Shown: positions 14,758 to 23,271 of the stretch, in pieces
How positions within the stretch are numbered: position 1 is the stretch's first letter
Layout of the letters: each line of letters starts with the position of its first letter
Assembly (NCBI RefSeq): GCF_000974785.1
Contig: NZ_BBWV01000001.1
Coordinates: forward strand, 1,798,001 to 1,862,000
Direction: 5' to 3'
DNA from: Flavihumibacter petaseus NBRC 106054
GTDB lineage: Bacteria > Bacteroidota > Bacteroidia > Chitinophagales > Chitinophagaceae
DNA length: 64,000 nucleotides
Position numbers and translations under genes: made by a program
Notes under the pieces: model-generated
Told to the model about the DNA's origin: nothing
Database searches by the model: none
Seen by the model: only the letters and a program-made list of their open reading frames with translations

Positions 14758-17067
14758 ATGATAATCCAGTCGAGAAGTGTGTTTCTCCTGGTGCTCGCCA
14801 TGCTGGTTTGTTTCCTTTCCGTATTCCTCGTTTCACCTCGTTCCATTGTTGCTGAAAACAGTTCATTGCAAGACTTTTCAGCCGCGCGAGCTGCCAGATA
14901 TTTTCCCCGTGTAGCAACCCGGCCGCATATGGTCGGAACTGCTGAACATGCGCGGGTACGCGATTCCATCATTGCTTTCTGTAACGGATTCCAACTGGAA
15001 ACCCGAGTCGATACGGGCGTGGGGATCCGGCGAATCGGTGGCATTGTTTCCGGCGCACGAAGTTTGAATATCCTGGCCAGGTTAAAAGGCAGTCAGCAAG
15101 GTAAGGCCGTATATGTTGTAGCGCACTATGATACGCAGCCCAATACTCCCGGCGCCGGTGATGATGGCGCAGCAGTTGTGGCCATGATGGAGTGCATCCG
15201 TGCGCTGAAAGCCGATGGTAAAACACTGCGCAATGATGTCGTATTCCTCTTTACCGATGCGGAGGAACTGGGACTCCTGGGAGCAACGGCACTGACTACC
15301 AATGCTGCCACAGACAGCGTTAAACAGAATATGGGCATTGTACTGAATTTTGACGGTACCGCTGTACGTGGCGCAAATATGCTGATCGGATCAAGTGCAG
15401 GCAACCGGGAACTCATCGGCCATTACCTGCAGGTTCCACACCCCCTCGGCACTTCTTTAAGTGCTGCAATTAAAAGGATCGCTCCGGGAGATGTGGATTT
15501 TACCGTGTTCAACAATGCCGGCATTCCGGGGCTATCAATGGTGACTGCTGAAGGCAGGAGCCACTACCATAGCCTCGTGGATCGCTATGAATGGTATGAT
15601 CTCCGTACACTGCAACAAACCGGCGACAATATGCTGTCACTGGTGCGGAGCTTTGGAAATGACGACCCGGCAAAACTACAGGGGCCACAAATCACATATT
15701 TCAATTTGTTTGGGAAAAATATGGTGGTGTATCCCGCTTCCTGGAATGGGCCAATACTCCTGGTGGCTAACCTCCTGTTCATTTTTAGCTTGTTCGCGTT
15801 TGTGAGAAGGGAAAGGGCCGGGGAAAGAAATGTCTGGCTGGAATGGACCGGTGGAATTCTTCGCTACCTGGTTGTGCTCCTGATTGCTGGAGTCTTAAGT
15901 TTTTCCCTGATACTCGCTATCCGTTATGCCTATCCGCAAAACAGCAATTTTTATGGGGCAGAGGCTTACAATGCTTGGCTTTACTATATCGCCTTGTTTT
16001 CAGTTGGAGCCGCAGTATTCGGCCTTGTTTATGCTTCGGGGCGCGGGAAACTGACGCTGCCTTCTTTGATGATGGGATTTCATACAGTCGTGTTAGCCCT
16101 GGTGAATGTGTTGTACTTTTATGTGCCGGAGGCAATTTATTTTTTATTATTTCCGCTGATATTTTCAATGCTTGCCCAGATCATTCCCTGGACCCGTTAC
16201 AGTGACGGGCAGCCAGGGTGGGTAGAAGCAGTTTTTCAGTTTTTCGGAGCTATGCCTGCCTGCCTGTTATTGCCCATACTCTTGTATTTCAGTTACGCAG
16301 GCACCTTTGGCCTTTCCACCATGACAGCCTATACCGGGATCTACGGATTATTATTGCTGGGATTTATGCTGCCGTTATGGCGGGCAGCGGATAATCTGCT
16401 CCCTGGATGGCTCGCTTCCATTGCATTGATGAGTATCTTTACCTGCCTCGTGATGGCGCATATTTCTTCACGGTTTACGGGCAGGCACCCGCTTCGGTCC
16501 AGCCTCTATTACCGTTTTGATGCTGATGAAAAAAAAGCTGTCTGGATCAGTGATTTCCCGTTGACAAACCGGTGGAACAAAATATACCTGGGTCCACTGG
16601 CTACACCAAAAAGCAATGACCCCACCACCTATTACCCGGGGCAGCCCGCAGAAGGCCAACTCACCAATCCGGCATTACCGATCGATTATCCATTGCCGGA
16701 AGTCGTCGTGCTGAAGGACAGCGTTATCGGGAGCCGCAGGCACCTGCAGTTGGCAGCTTTTTCGGGTCGGGCAGCGCCCAGCCTGCGATTGATCTTTGAT
16801 CCGAAATCGATCCCCGAAGACCTTCGGCTTAATGGCCGGCCAGTACCGGCAGACCTGAGCAGGATGATTTTCTTTGCCGGTCTTGGTACCGATTCACTGA
16901 AGATTGAATGTCGCCTGCCCTATGGTAAAACGTTGCAGATCCAGGTGATCGACTGTTCCGTGGGACTACCACCGGAAGCTGAAACAGTCATCAGGCCGGA
17001 TGACATCATTCCCGCTGCCGGGTATAACGACAACACCACGCAAATCATCAGACGATACCAGTTTTAG
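14758..17067 (+). CDS. M28 family metallopeptidase with C-terminal membrane domain
   Basis: A 769-residue protein: N-terminal anchor (VFLLVLAMLVCFLSVFLVS), an M28 zinc aminopeptidase domain (about 40-310) and a second half with about eight membrane helices and a soluble C-terminal beta domain. Zinc-site motifs are HYDTQPNTPGAGDDGAA (His123, the DD pair near 137) and TDAEELGLLG (catalytic Glu), with the distal His in GRSHYHSLVD. The layout equals ER metallopeptidase 1 (Fxna)-like proteins of eukaryotes and their Bacteroidota homologues. The peptidase domain should face the periplasm. The start ATG at 14758 begins the signal-anchor directly; codons upstream are not needed. Confidence 0.9.
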   Translation: MIIQSRSVFLLVLAMLVCFLSVFLVSPRSIVAENSSLQDFSAARAARYFPRVATRPHMVGTAEHARVRDSIIAFCNGFQLETRVDTGVGIRRIGGIVSGARSLNILARLKGSQQGKAVYVVAHYDTQPNTPGAGDDGAAVVAMMECIRALKADGKTLRNDVVFLFTDAEELGLLGATALTTNAATDSVKQNMGIVLNFDGTAVRGANMLIGSSAGNRELIGHYLQVPHPLGTSLSAAIKRIAPGDVDFTVFNNAGIPGLSMVTAEGRSHYHSLVDRYEWYDLRTLQQTGDNMLSLVRSFGNDDPAKLQGPQITYFNLFGKNMVVYPASWNGPILLVANLLFIFSLFAFVRRERAGERNVWLEWTGGILRYLVVLLIAGVLSFSLILAIRYAYPQNSNFYGAEAYNAWLYYIALFSVGAAVFGLVYASGRGKLTLPSLMMGFHTVVLALVNVLYFYVPEAIYFLLFPLIFSMLAQIIPWTRYSDGQPGWVEAVFQFFGAMPACLLLPILLYFSYAGTFGLSTMTAYTGIYGLLLLGFMLPLWRAADNLLPGWLASIALMSIFTCLVMAHISSRFTGRHPLRSSLYYRFDADEKKAVWISDFPLTNRWNKIYLGPLATPKSNDPTTYYPGQPAEGQLTNPALPIDYPLPEVVVLKDSVIGSRRHLQLAAFSGRAAPSLRLIFDPKSIPEDLRLNGRPVPADLSRMIFFAGLGTDSLKIECRLPYGKTLQIQVIDCSVGLPPEAETVIRPDDIIPAAGYNDNTTQIIRRYQF

Positions 17068-17095
17068 AGAATTTAAATAATTACTACTCTATAAA

Positions 17096-17126
17096 TTTGG
17101 TAGACAAATAATTTTGTATAGTTTTG
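17096..17126 (+). promoter_or_regulatory. promoter of the SusCD-DoxX operon
   Basis: TTTG (17096-17099), 19-nt spacer, TAGTTTTG (17119-17126): a perfect match to the Bacteroidota primary-sigma consensus TTTG-N19-TAnnTTTG. An overlapping TAATTTTG at 17109-17116 is a second possible -7 box. Transcription from here gives a 5' leader of about 375 nt before susC. Confidence 0.65.
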
Positions 17127-17261
17127 CTATTCGTTAAGATTTTCCTTGATAGCTGCTGAACAGAATGTACCAGTTTTATATCATAGACCTTTCATGTCAC
17201 CGATGTTGTCGCTTCTGACGAGATAACAGATCGGTTCATCATCATTTTATTACACACAACC

Positions 17262-17327
17262 ATGCATACTAACCTGAAAAGGTGCGGCGGAGACCCGTTT
17301 GCCCCATTCGGACGCGCGGGCCCGTGA
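17262..17327 (+). CDS. putative 21-aa Cys-containing leader peptide
   Basis: A short ORF inside the long susC leader, starting ATG-CAT-ACT and ending TGA at 17325-17327. Residues 6-18 read KRCGGDPFAPFGR: one Cys in an RCGG context and a Pro/Phe/Gly-rich end. It is followed 19 nt later by a strong hairpin. Position, length and the sulfur theme of the operon suggest a regulatory leader peptide; it is not an end fragment of a larger gene. No experimental support; chance occurrence possible. Confidence 0.4.
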   Translation: MHTNLKRCGGDPFAPFGRAGP

Positions 17328-17346
17328 GCAATATCTAAAACAAAGA

Positions 17347-17375
17347 GGCCGGAAACTGGTGCAACAGTTCCGGCC
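17347..17375 (+). promoter_or_regulatory. leader hairpin upstream of susC-like gene
   Basis: Arms GGCCGGAAACTG and CAGTTCCGGCC pair over 11 bp with one bulged A, loop GTGCAA. No T tract follows, so it is not a classical terminator. The remaining 134 nt to the susC start contain a weaker CAGGT/ACCTG hairpin and no gene. With the leader ORF this fills the 440-bp non-coding gap. Confidence 0.55.
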
Positions 17376-17509
17376 AGATTCAAGGCCATTGAGATTGCAT
17401 CCAGGTATTTCGGACCTGAAGGCTGCCTATTGTCCATTTCAAATATACATCCAATCGGCAACCGATGCTTTCTCTGGTTACATCCCATTGACCCACAATC
17501 GAAACGATT

Positions 17510-20500
17510 ATGAGAAAGTACAGATTAATCCTCCTGTTGTTTTTGTTCGCCTTTAGTGTGCGCGCACAACAGGGAAATCCCACCATCCTCAGCGGAACCG
17601 TGGTGAACAGCAAGACAAAAGAGCCGCTGGAAGGCGCCAGCATCAGGCTGAAAGGCTCAACCAATGAAGTAATTACTGACAAAAAAGGACAGTACAAACT
17701 AGTGACTTACAAACAGGCACCACATGTACTGACCATTTCCTTTGTTGGATTTGCCAGCAGTGAAGTACAGGCTCAGGCTGATGGCAACCAGATCTCACTT
17801 ATTGAAAGCGCTACCCAGCTCAATGAAGCTGTGGTAGTGGGCTACGGTACACAAAGAAAGGCAGATCTGACCGGCTCTATTGCCAAGATCAGTGCAGCAG
17901 ATATTAAAAAGATCCCGGTATCCAGCTTTGATGGACAACTGCAGGGAAAGGCAGCTGGATTGCAGGTGATCACCAATTCCGGCGTGCCGGGAGAAGGCGT
18001 GTTCGTGCGGGTGCGCGGCACCACCTCCATCAACTCCAGCAGTGACCCCCTCTACATCGTTGATGGCGTGTTTCTCAACAACACAAGTCTGCAGACCATG
18101 AACATGGGTGGCCGCACTACCTCCCCCATTGCAGACATCAATCCGGCGGATATTGAAAGTATCGAAGTACTGAAAGATGCCTCAGCAACCGCAATCTATG
18201 GATCACGAGGTGCAAACGGTGTGGTTATCGTTACTACCAAGAAAGGCAGCTATAACAGCAAACCGAAGATCAGCTTCGATGTATCAAACGGTTGGGTACA
18301 GGCAGATAAATCCACTTTGCCCGTACTTGCATCCGGACCGGAAACAGCAGAACTCGCCAACGAGTACTGGATCAATTCCGGTATCGATAAACCATCCCTT
18401 AACCAGACCTACGCGAACAGGCCGTTCCGGCCCAAGTCCGAAGGTGGCCTGGGCCTTCCGGAAGAACAGAATACCTATGACCGTATCGGTGACCTGACCC
18501 ACAAGGGATATGTACAGGATTACAACATCGGTGTACAGGGAGGTAACAATAACTCCAAATATTATATCGGCGCAGGTTACAGCGACCAGCAATCATTTGT
18601 GCGGGTGCTGTCCTTTAACCGCGCAAGCCTGAAATTCAATTTCGACCAGAAACTGTCAGACAGGATCAGCATTGGACTGACCAACAGCCTTTCACGATCT
18701 TACCGCAACCAGGCCCGCACTGGCGATGGCCCTCAGGTAAGCCTCTGGAATTCCGCCAATTCCGCTGCTACATATACCCCAAAGTATGCGGATGATGGTA
18801 CCTCAGTAGGAGCTGACAATACTTATGTGCTGATGGAAAACTATAATGTAAATACCGTAACTCTTCGTTATATAGGAAGTATTTATGGAGAAGCCCAGCT
18901 CGCGCAGGGGCTGAAATTCAAAAGCAGCTTCAGCCTGGATCACAACAACTATGACGAATCTGCCTACTGGAATTCAAAAACCAGTATCGGTAAAGCATCC
19001 AATGGATCGGCTACATCAGCCATCACCCAGAATACTACATGGATCGCTGAACAGTTGCTGAGTTACCAGAAAAAATTCGGGCTGCATAACCTGATCTTCC
19101 TGGCCGGAAACACGATCCAAAGCAACACTATCGCACTTACTTCTGCAGATGGTCAGGGATTTGCCAATGACAATTATCAACTCATTTCTTCTGCTTCCGT
19201 TCGCAATTCCAGCCAGGGCTGGACTAGATCCACCCTCGTGTCCTTTTTCGGAAGGGCGAGTTATAACTTTCTCAACAAGTACTATGCAGAGGCAACACTT
19301 CGTACGGATGCCTCTTCCAAGTTCGGTGCCAACAGCCGCTGGGGCTATTTCCCGGCATTCAGTGCTGGATGGCGGCTCAAGGAAGAAGGCTTTCTTCGTG
19401 ATGTTAGCTGGATCAGTGACCTGAAAGTACGCGGGTCATGGGGTATCACAGGAAACCAGAGCGGCATCAACAATTTCGCTGCTCAGGGATTATGGACAGG
19501 AAGCGGCAGTTATGCAGACATAGTCGGTACACCACTTGCAGGTATCGGACCCTACCAGCTGGGGAATGACGACCTGCGTTGGGAGAAGACAGCACAAACC
19601 AACGTTGGATTTGACCTCGCGCTTTTCAACAGCCGGTTGAATGTTACCCTCGATCTCTATAAAAAATATACGTCCGACCTGCTGTTGCAACAACCCCTGC
19701 CTTCCAGCAGCGGATTCAGCAGCTACTGGGCCAATATCGGCGAGATCAGCAACAAAGGATATGAACTCACGATCAACAGCGTCAATATCCGCTCAAAAGG
19801 ATTTACCTGGACAACCAGCCTGAATATTTCAGGTAACCGCAACAGGATCGAGAAGCTGCCATCGCAGCTCACGCGATACACCCGCGACTGGGTGATCATG
19901 AAAGAAGGATATGAAATGAACTCTTTCTGGTTATATAACCAGTTGTATGTGGATCCAAAAACCGGTGCTCCGGTATTTGAAGGACAGGATGGCAACGGCG
20001 CTGTAACAGCAGATGACAGGAAGATCGTACATAGCGCCTATCCTAAATACTACGGTGGCATTTACAACAATTTTTCCTACAAAGGATTTGACCTGGGCAT
20101 TCAGTTCAATTTCCAGTACGGCAACTATTCGCTTAACCTGAACCGTTATTTCCGCGAGCGCAACCCACTTAGCGGTGGCGTGAATGCGAAAGTGCTCGAA
20201 CGCTGGACACCGGATAATATCAACACCGACGTTCCCCGCCTGACATCAGTTGGAAACAATTACACCATCGATCAGAACAGCCGCTACCTGGAAGATGCTT
20301 CTTTCCTGCGCCTGAAACAACTGTCACTCGCCTATAACCTTCCGCCGTCCGTGCTCCGCAACCTGAGGTTGACCAACGTACGCATTTTTGCCCTGGGCAC
20401 AAACCTCAAACTCTGGTCTAAATACACCGGCGATCCTGAATCCAATGTCACTTCCGATCCGACAGCGCAGGGTATTGGTTCATTTGGTACACCCCCGCAG

Positions 20501-20539
20501 CCCATGGGATTCCAGTTCGGATTCAATGTGACGCTTTAA
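17510..20539 (+). CDS. SusC/RagA family TonB-linked outer membrane protein
   Basis: A 1009-residue outer-membrane transporter. Order: signal peptide (ending VRAQQ), carboxypeptidase-like regulatory domain (about 28-105, SGTVVNSKTKEPLEGASIRL), plug domain starting at the TonB-box-like EAVVVGYGTQRKADLTGSI, then SusC signatures PLYIVDGVFL and IESIEVLKDASATAIYGSRGA, and a 22-strand barrel ending in FGFNVTL with a C-terminal aromatic-type signal. It imports a ligand bound by the SusD partner using TonB energy. First gene of a seven-gene operon whose other members are sulfur/redox proteins rather than glycosidases, so the substrate is probably not a simple glycan. No anti-sigma/sigma pair is adjacent. 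Confidence 0.95.
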   Translation: MRKYRLILLLFLFAFSVRAQQGNPTILSGTVVNSKTKEPLEGASIRLKGSTNEVITDKKGQYKLVTYKQAPHVLTISFVGFASSEVQAQADGNQISLIESATQLNEAVVVGYGTQRKADLTGSIAKISAADIKKIPVSSFDGQLQGKAAGLQVITNSGVPGEGVFVRVRGTTSINSSSDPLYIVDGVFLNNTSLQTMNMGGRTTSPIADINPADIESIEVLKDASATAIYGSRGANGVVIVTTKKGSYNSKPKISFDVSNGWVQADKSTLPVLASGPETAELANEYWINSGIDKPSLNQTYANRPFRPKSEGGLGLPEEQNTYDRIGDLTHKGYVQDYNIGVQGGNNNSKYYIGAGYSDQQSFVRVLSFNRASLKFNFDQKLSDRISIGLTNSLSRSYRNQARTGDGPQVSLWNSANSAATYTPKYADDGTSVGADNTYVLMENYNVNTVTLRYIGSIYGEAQLAQGLKFKSSFSLDHNNYDESAYWNSKTSIGKASNGSATSAITQNTTWIAEQLLSYQKKFGLHNLIFLAGNTIQSNTIALTSADGQGFANDNYQLISSASVRNSSQGWTRSTLVSFFGRASYNFLNKYYAEATLRTDASSKFGANSRWGYFPAFSAGWRLKEEGFLRDVSWISDLKVRGSWGITGNQSGINNFAAQGLWTGSGSYADIVGTPLAGIGPYQLGNDDLRWEKTAQTNVGFDLALFNSRLNVTLDLYKKYTSDLLLQQPLPSSSGFSSYWANIGEISNKGYELTINSVNIRSKGFTWTTSLNISGNRNRIEKLPSQLTRYTRDWVIMKEGYEMNSFWLYNQLYVDPKTGAPVFEGQDGNGAVTADDRKIVHSAYPKYYGGIYNNFSYKGFDLGIQFNFQYGNYSLNLNRYFRERNPLSGGVNAKVLERWTPDNINTDVPRLTSVGNNYTIDQNSRYLEDASFLRLKQLSLAYNLPPSVLRNLRLTNVRIFALGTNLKLWSKYTGDPESNVTSDPTAQGIGSFGTPPQPMGFQFGFNVTL

Positions 20540-20556
20540 CCACAAAAAACGAAAAG

Positions 20557-21924
20557 ATGAAACGACAATATATTTCAATCAGCCTGATGTTTTCTGCCGT
20601 GTTGCTGCTGGGTTCGTGCAAGAAATTCCTGGATGTGCAGCCAAAAGAGAACATTTCAGATGATGTTACCATTGTAGATGAAGCATCGGCTAAAACAGCA
20701 GTGCGTGGCATTTACAACCAACTCGCCTCAAACGGCTACTATGGATATTCCTTCCAAACCATCGGATTTTTCAGCGGTGATAATATTGAGTACACAGGTT
20801 CCCAAACAGTCAATAAGCAACTGACCAATCATGATGTAAAATCTGATCTCGGCGTACTGGCCACGTCCTGGTCGGCTATCTACAACACGATTAACCGTGC
20901 CAACAACGTGATCGCCAAAGTGCCCGTATTGGCAACCACCGGAACCTTTACCGACTCGGTTAAAAATGGCTTGTTGGGTGAAGCCTATTTCATCCGCGCA
21001 CTCGCCTATTTTGACCTTGCGCGGACCTGGGGAGGTGTTCAGCTTGTGTTGGAGCCTACTGCATCTGCCGGAAGCAGGGAGTCGACCCCGCGGGCAACTT
21101 TGCAGGAGACTTACGCCCAGGTGCTGAAAGACCTGGTTACTGCAGAAGGCCTGTTGCCGGAAAAGGTAAACCGGATCCGCGCCAGCAAACAAACCGTCTG
21201 GGCTTTAAGGGCCAGGTACCACCTTTACCAGCAGCAATGGGCTGAAGCAGAAGCCTATGCCAGCAAACTGATCGGCGACATCCAGAACTACCAGTTGCTG
21301 AGTCCTTACAATGCCTTCTTTGCCAACAATGCGTTGGCTACAAAGGAATCGATCTTTGAACTCTACTACAGCACCACGTCCACCAACAACCAGGCGTCAC
21401 AATGGTTGCCCACCACCAAAGGCGGTGTGGGCTGGATCAAACCAACCACCAAAGCCATCGGGTTGCTGAATGATCCCGCTGTTGGCGGAAACCGCAATTC
21501 CCTCCTGCAGGTGGTATCCATCAATAGTCTGGATACCTGGTGGGGCAATTTGTATTACAGGATCGTTTCCAGCGGGGGGACTGACCCAGCCTACCTCATC
21601 CGGGTAGGGGAAATGTACCTGATCCGTGCAGAAGCCCGTGCGCAGCAGGATAAGCTGGAAGATGCCGCATTCGATCTGAATGCCATTCGCCGCCGTGCAG
21701 GACTGGAAGCAACGACCGCCGCCAACCGCGACGACCTCCTGCTGGCGATCGAAAATGAGAACCAGGTTGAATTTGCCCTGGAAAACCACCGCTGGTACGA
21801 TCTCCTGCGTACAGGTCGGGCACAGACAGTGCTGGGCATCAGTGACCCCAACAAACTGCTGTTGCCCATTCCCTATAGCGAAGTACTGGTCGATCCGAAT
21901 CTGCCACAAAACCCCGGCTATTAA
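20557..21924 (+). CDS. RagB/SusD family nutrient-binding outer membrane lipoprotein
   Basis: A 455-residue SusD homologue with a lipoprotein signal (VLLLGSC, Cys about 21) followed by KKFLDVQPKENIS, the usual SusD opening. TPR-like helices carry family marks such as EAYFIRALAYFDLARTWGGV and the C-terminal RVGEMYLIRAEARAQ, NAIRRRAGL and ENHRWYDLLRTGR. It would sit as a lid on the SusC barrel and bind the imported ligand on the cell surface. It is short for the family (most are 500-600), suggesting a small ligand-binding face. 17 bp after susC. Confidence 0.94.
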   Translation: MKRQYISISLMFSAVLLLGSCKKFLDVQPKENISDDVTIVDEASAKTAVRGIYNQLASNGYYGYSFQTIGFFSGDNIEYTGSQTVNKQLTNHDVKSDLGVLATSWSAIYNTINRANNVIAKVPVLATTGTFTDSVKNGLLGEAYFIRALAYFDLARTWGGVQLVLEPTASAGSRESTPRATLQETYAQVLKDLVTAEGLLPEKVNRIRASKQTVWALRARYHLYQQQWAEAEAYASKLIGDIQNYQLLSPYNAFFANNALATKESIFELYYSTTSTNNQASQWLPTTKGGVGWIKPTTKAIGLLNDPAVGGNRNSLLQVVSINSLDTWWGNLYYRIVSSGGTDPAYLIRVGEMYLIRAEARAQQDKLEDAAFDLNAIRRRAGLEATTAANRDDLLLAIENENQVEFALENHRWYDLLRTGRAQTVLGISDPNKLLLPIPYSEVLVDPNLPQNPGY

Positions 21925-21941
21925 ACCAAATCGATTCTCCC

Positions 21942-23261
21942 ATGTCTAATCCTTCAACAGCATACCCCGTTACACACACATGGGGATCGAAGGAAACCTT
22001 TGCATTCCGCACGGGTTTCCTCTTTCTCCTGTTACTGAGTATTCCCTGGGATCCGGGCTTTTACAAAAGCCTGTTTACGCTGAATGCCGACAGGCTACAG
22101 CAGCTTTATGAAATCGGTTATGCAGGACCGTTTGCCAATACTTTTGGTCTTTTTTCCGGATGGCTGATCGCCGCAGTGCTCGCCATTGCCGGTGCTGCCA
22201 TCTGGACCAATCGGTCGTCCGGAAAAGCATTGAATTACGACCAGCTGTTTTACTTCACCAGAGTGGTATTGCGATACCGGCTGGCCTGGGCCTTCATCGG
22301 TTCGGGACTGGTGCTGCTACTGCCTTTTCAGTTGCCTGCACCTTCCATCAGCGACCTGCATACTGCCTATGGTGACTTCCTTCCCTGGAAGATCTATTAC
22401 CATTCCACCGCTGTTTCTTCAGCCGGTTATCGCCAGACCCTGGGCGCTTTTGAACTCTTCGGTGCAATACTGTTGTTATTCCGCCGCACCGCCGCAATCG
22501 GCGCCCTGTTGATCGCTTTCCTGCTGGGCAATATCGTGCTGGTCAATTTCGCTTATGATCTGGGCAGCCAGGTTTACAGCAGCTACCTTTTGCTGGTAGC
22601 CCTGTTTCTGCTGATATATGATTTTCCCCGTTTTTATGCCGTGCTCGTTACAGGATCCGCCATTGTTGCAGATCGCTTCCGGCCCGAAACCCGTTATGGC
22701 TTCTATCGCTGGCGAACTATTCTGAAAGGTAGTTTCCTCGCCATCACGCTTTTGCTGACCGGTTTCGCTTTCGCGCGGTTTTCAGGCGATAACTGGCCTT
22801 ATCCCCAAACGCCGGGACTTGCCGGTGCCAGTGGCTATTACCAGGTAGACAGCTTCCAGGTGAATGGCAAATTGATACCACCCTCCTACACAGACGATAC
22901 CCGCTGGCGGGATGTGGTTTTTGAGAAATGGAACACCTTCAGCATCCGGTACAATCAACCGCACCAGCCCCCTCCCGAACGTCCGCAGATTGCTTTCCGC
23001 GACGACACAAACCGAAACTATGAATGGATCGGCAACGGTGGCCGCAACTTTTACCGGTATACCGTCAGTGGCGATTCCATTCTCGGCATCAACCCGGCCA
23101 ACCCAGCCGACAAAATGAATCTCAGGCTGCAAAGACCAGACGAAAAAACGATCACCCTACAGGGCAGCAACACCCGGGGTGACCAATTTTCGGTTACACT
23201 GCACCGTGTCAACAAGAAATACCTGCTGTATACCGGCAGGAGAAAACCTGTTTCCATTTAA
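21942..23261 (+). CDS. DoxX-like membrane protein with C-terminal soluble domain (copy 1)
   Basis: A 439-residue protein with about eight membrane helices (residues 20-280) resembling DoxX/DoxD-like families, and a C-terminal beta-rich periplasmic or cytoplasmic domain of about 150 residues starting GASGYYQVDSFQVNG. It is paralogous to the next gene: both share the YDLGSQVYSSY/YDGGVHVYSSF helix motif and the RWxxVxFEKWxT segment in the tail. DoxD/DoxX form part of thiosulfate:quinone oxidoreductase in Acidianus, and DoxX is a superoxide/thiol-homeostasis factor in mycobacteria. The exact reaction here is unknown. Second-layer inference from operon context: electron transfer from a sulfur compound. 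Confidence 0.75.
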   Translation: MSNPSTAYPVTHTWGSKETFAFRTGFLFLLLLSIPWDPGFYKSLFTLNADRLQQLYEIGYAGPFANTFGLFSGWLIAAVLAIAGAAIWTNRSSGKALNYDQLFYFTRVVLRYRLAWAFIGSGLVLLLPFQLPAPSISDLHTAYGDFLPWKIYYHSTAVSSAGYRQTLGAFELFGAILLLFRRTAAIGALLIAFLLGNIVLVNFAYDLGSQVYSSYLLLVALFLLIYDFPRFYAVLVTGSAIVADRFRPETRYGFYRWRTILKGSFLAITLLLTGFAFARFSGDNWPYPQTPGLAGASGYYQVDSFQVNGKLIPPSYTDDTRWRDVVFEKWNTFSIRYNQPHQPPPERPQIAFRDDTNRNYEWIGNGGRNFYRYTVSGDSILGINPANPADKMNLRLQRPDEKTITLQGSNTRGDQFSVTLHRVNKKYLLYTGRRKPVSI

Positions 23262-23271
23262 ATCGAAACAC

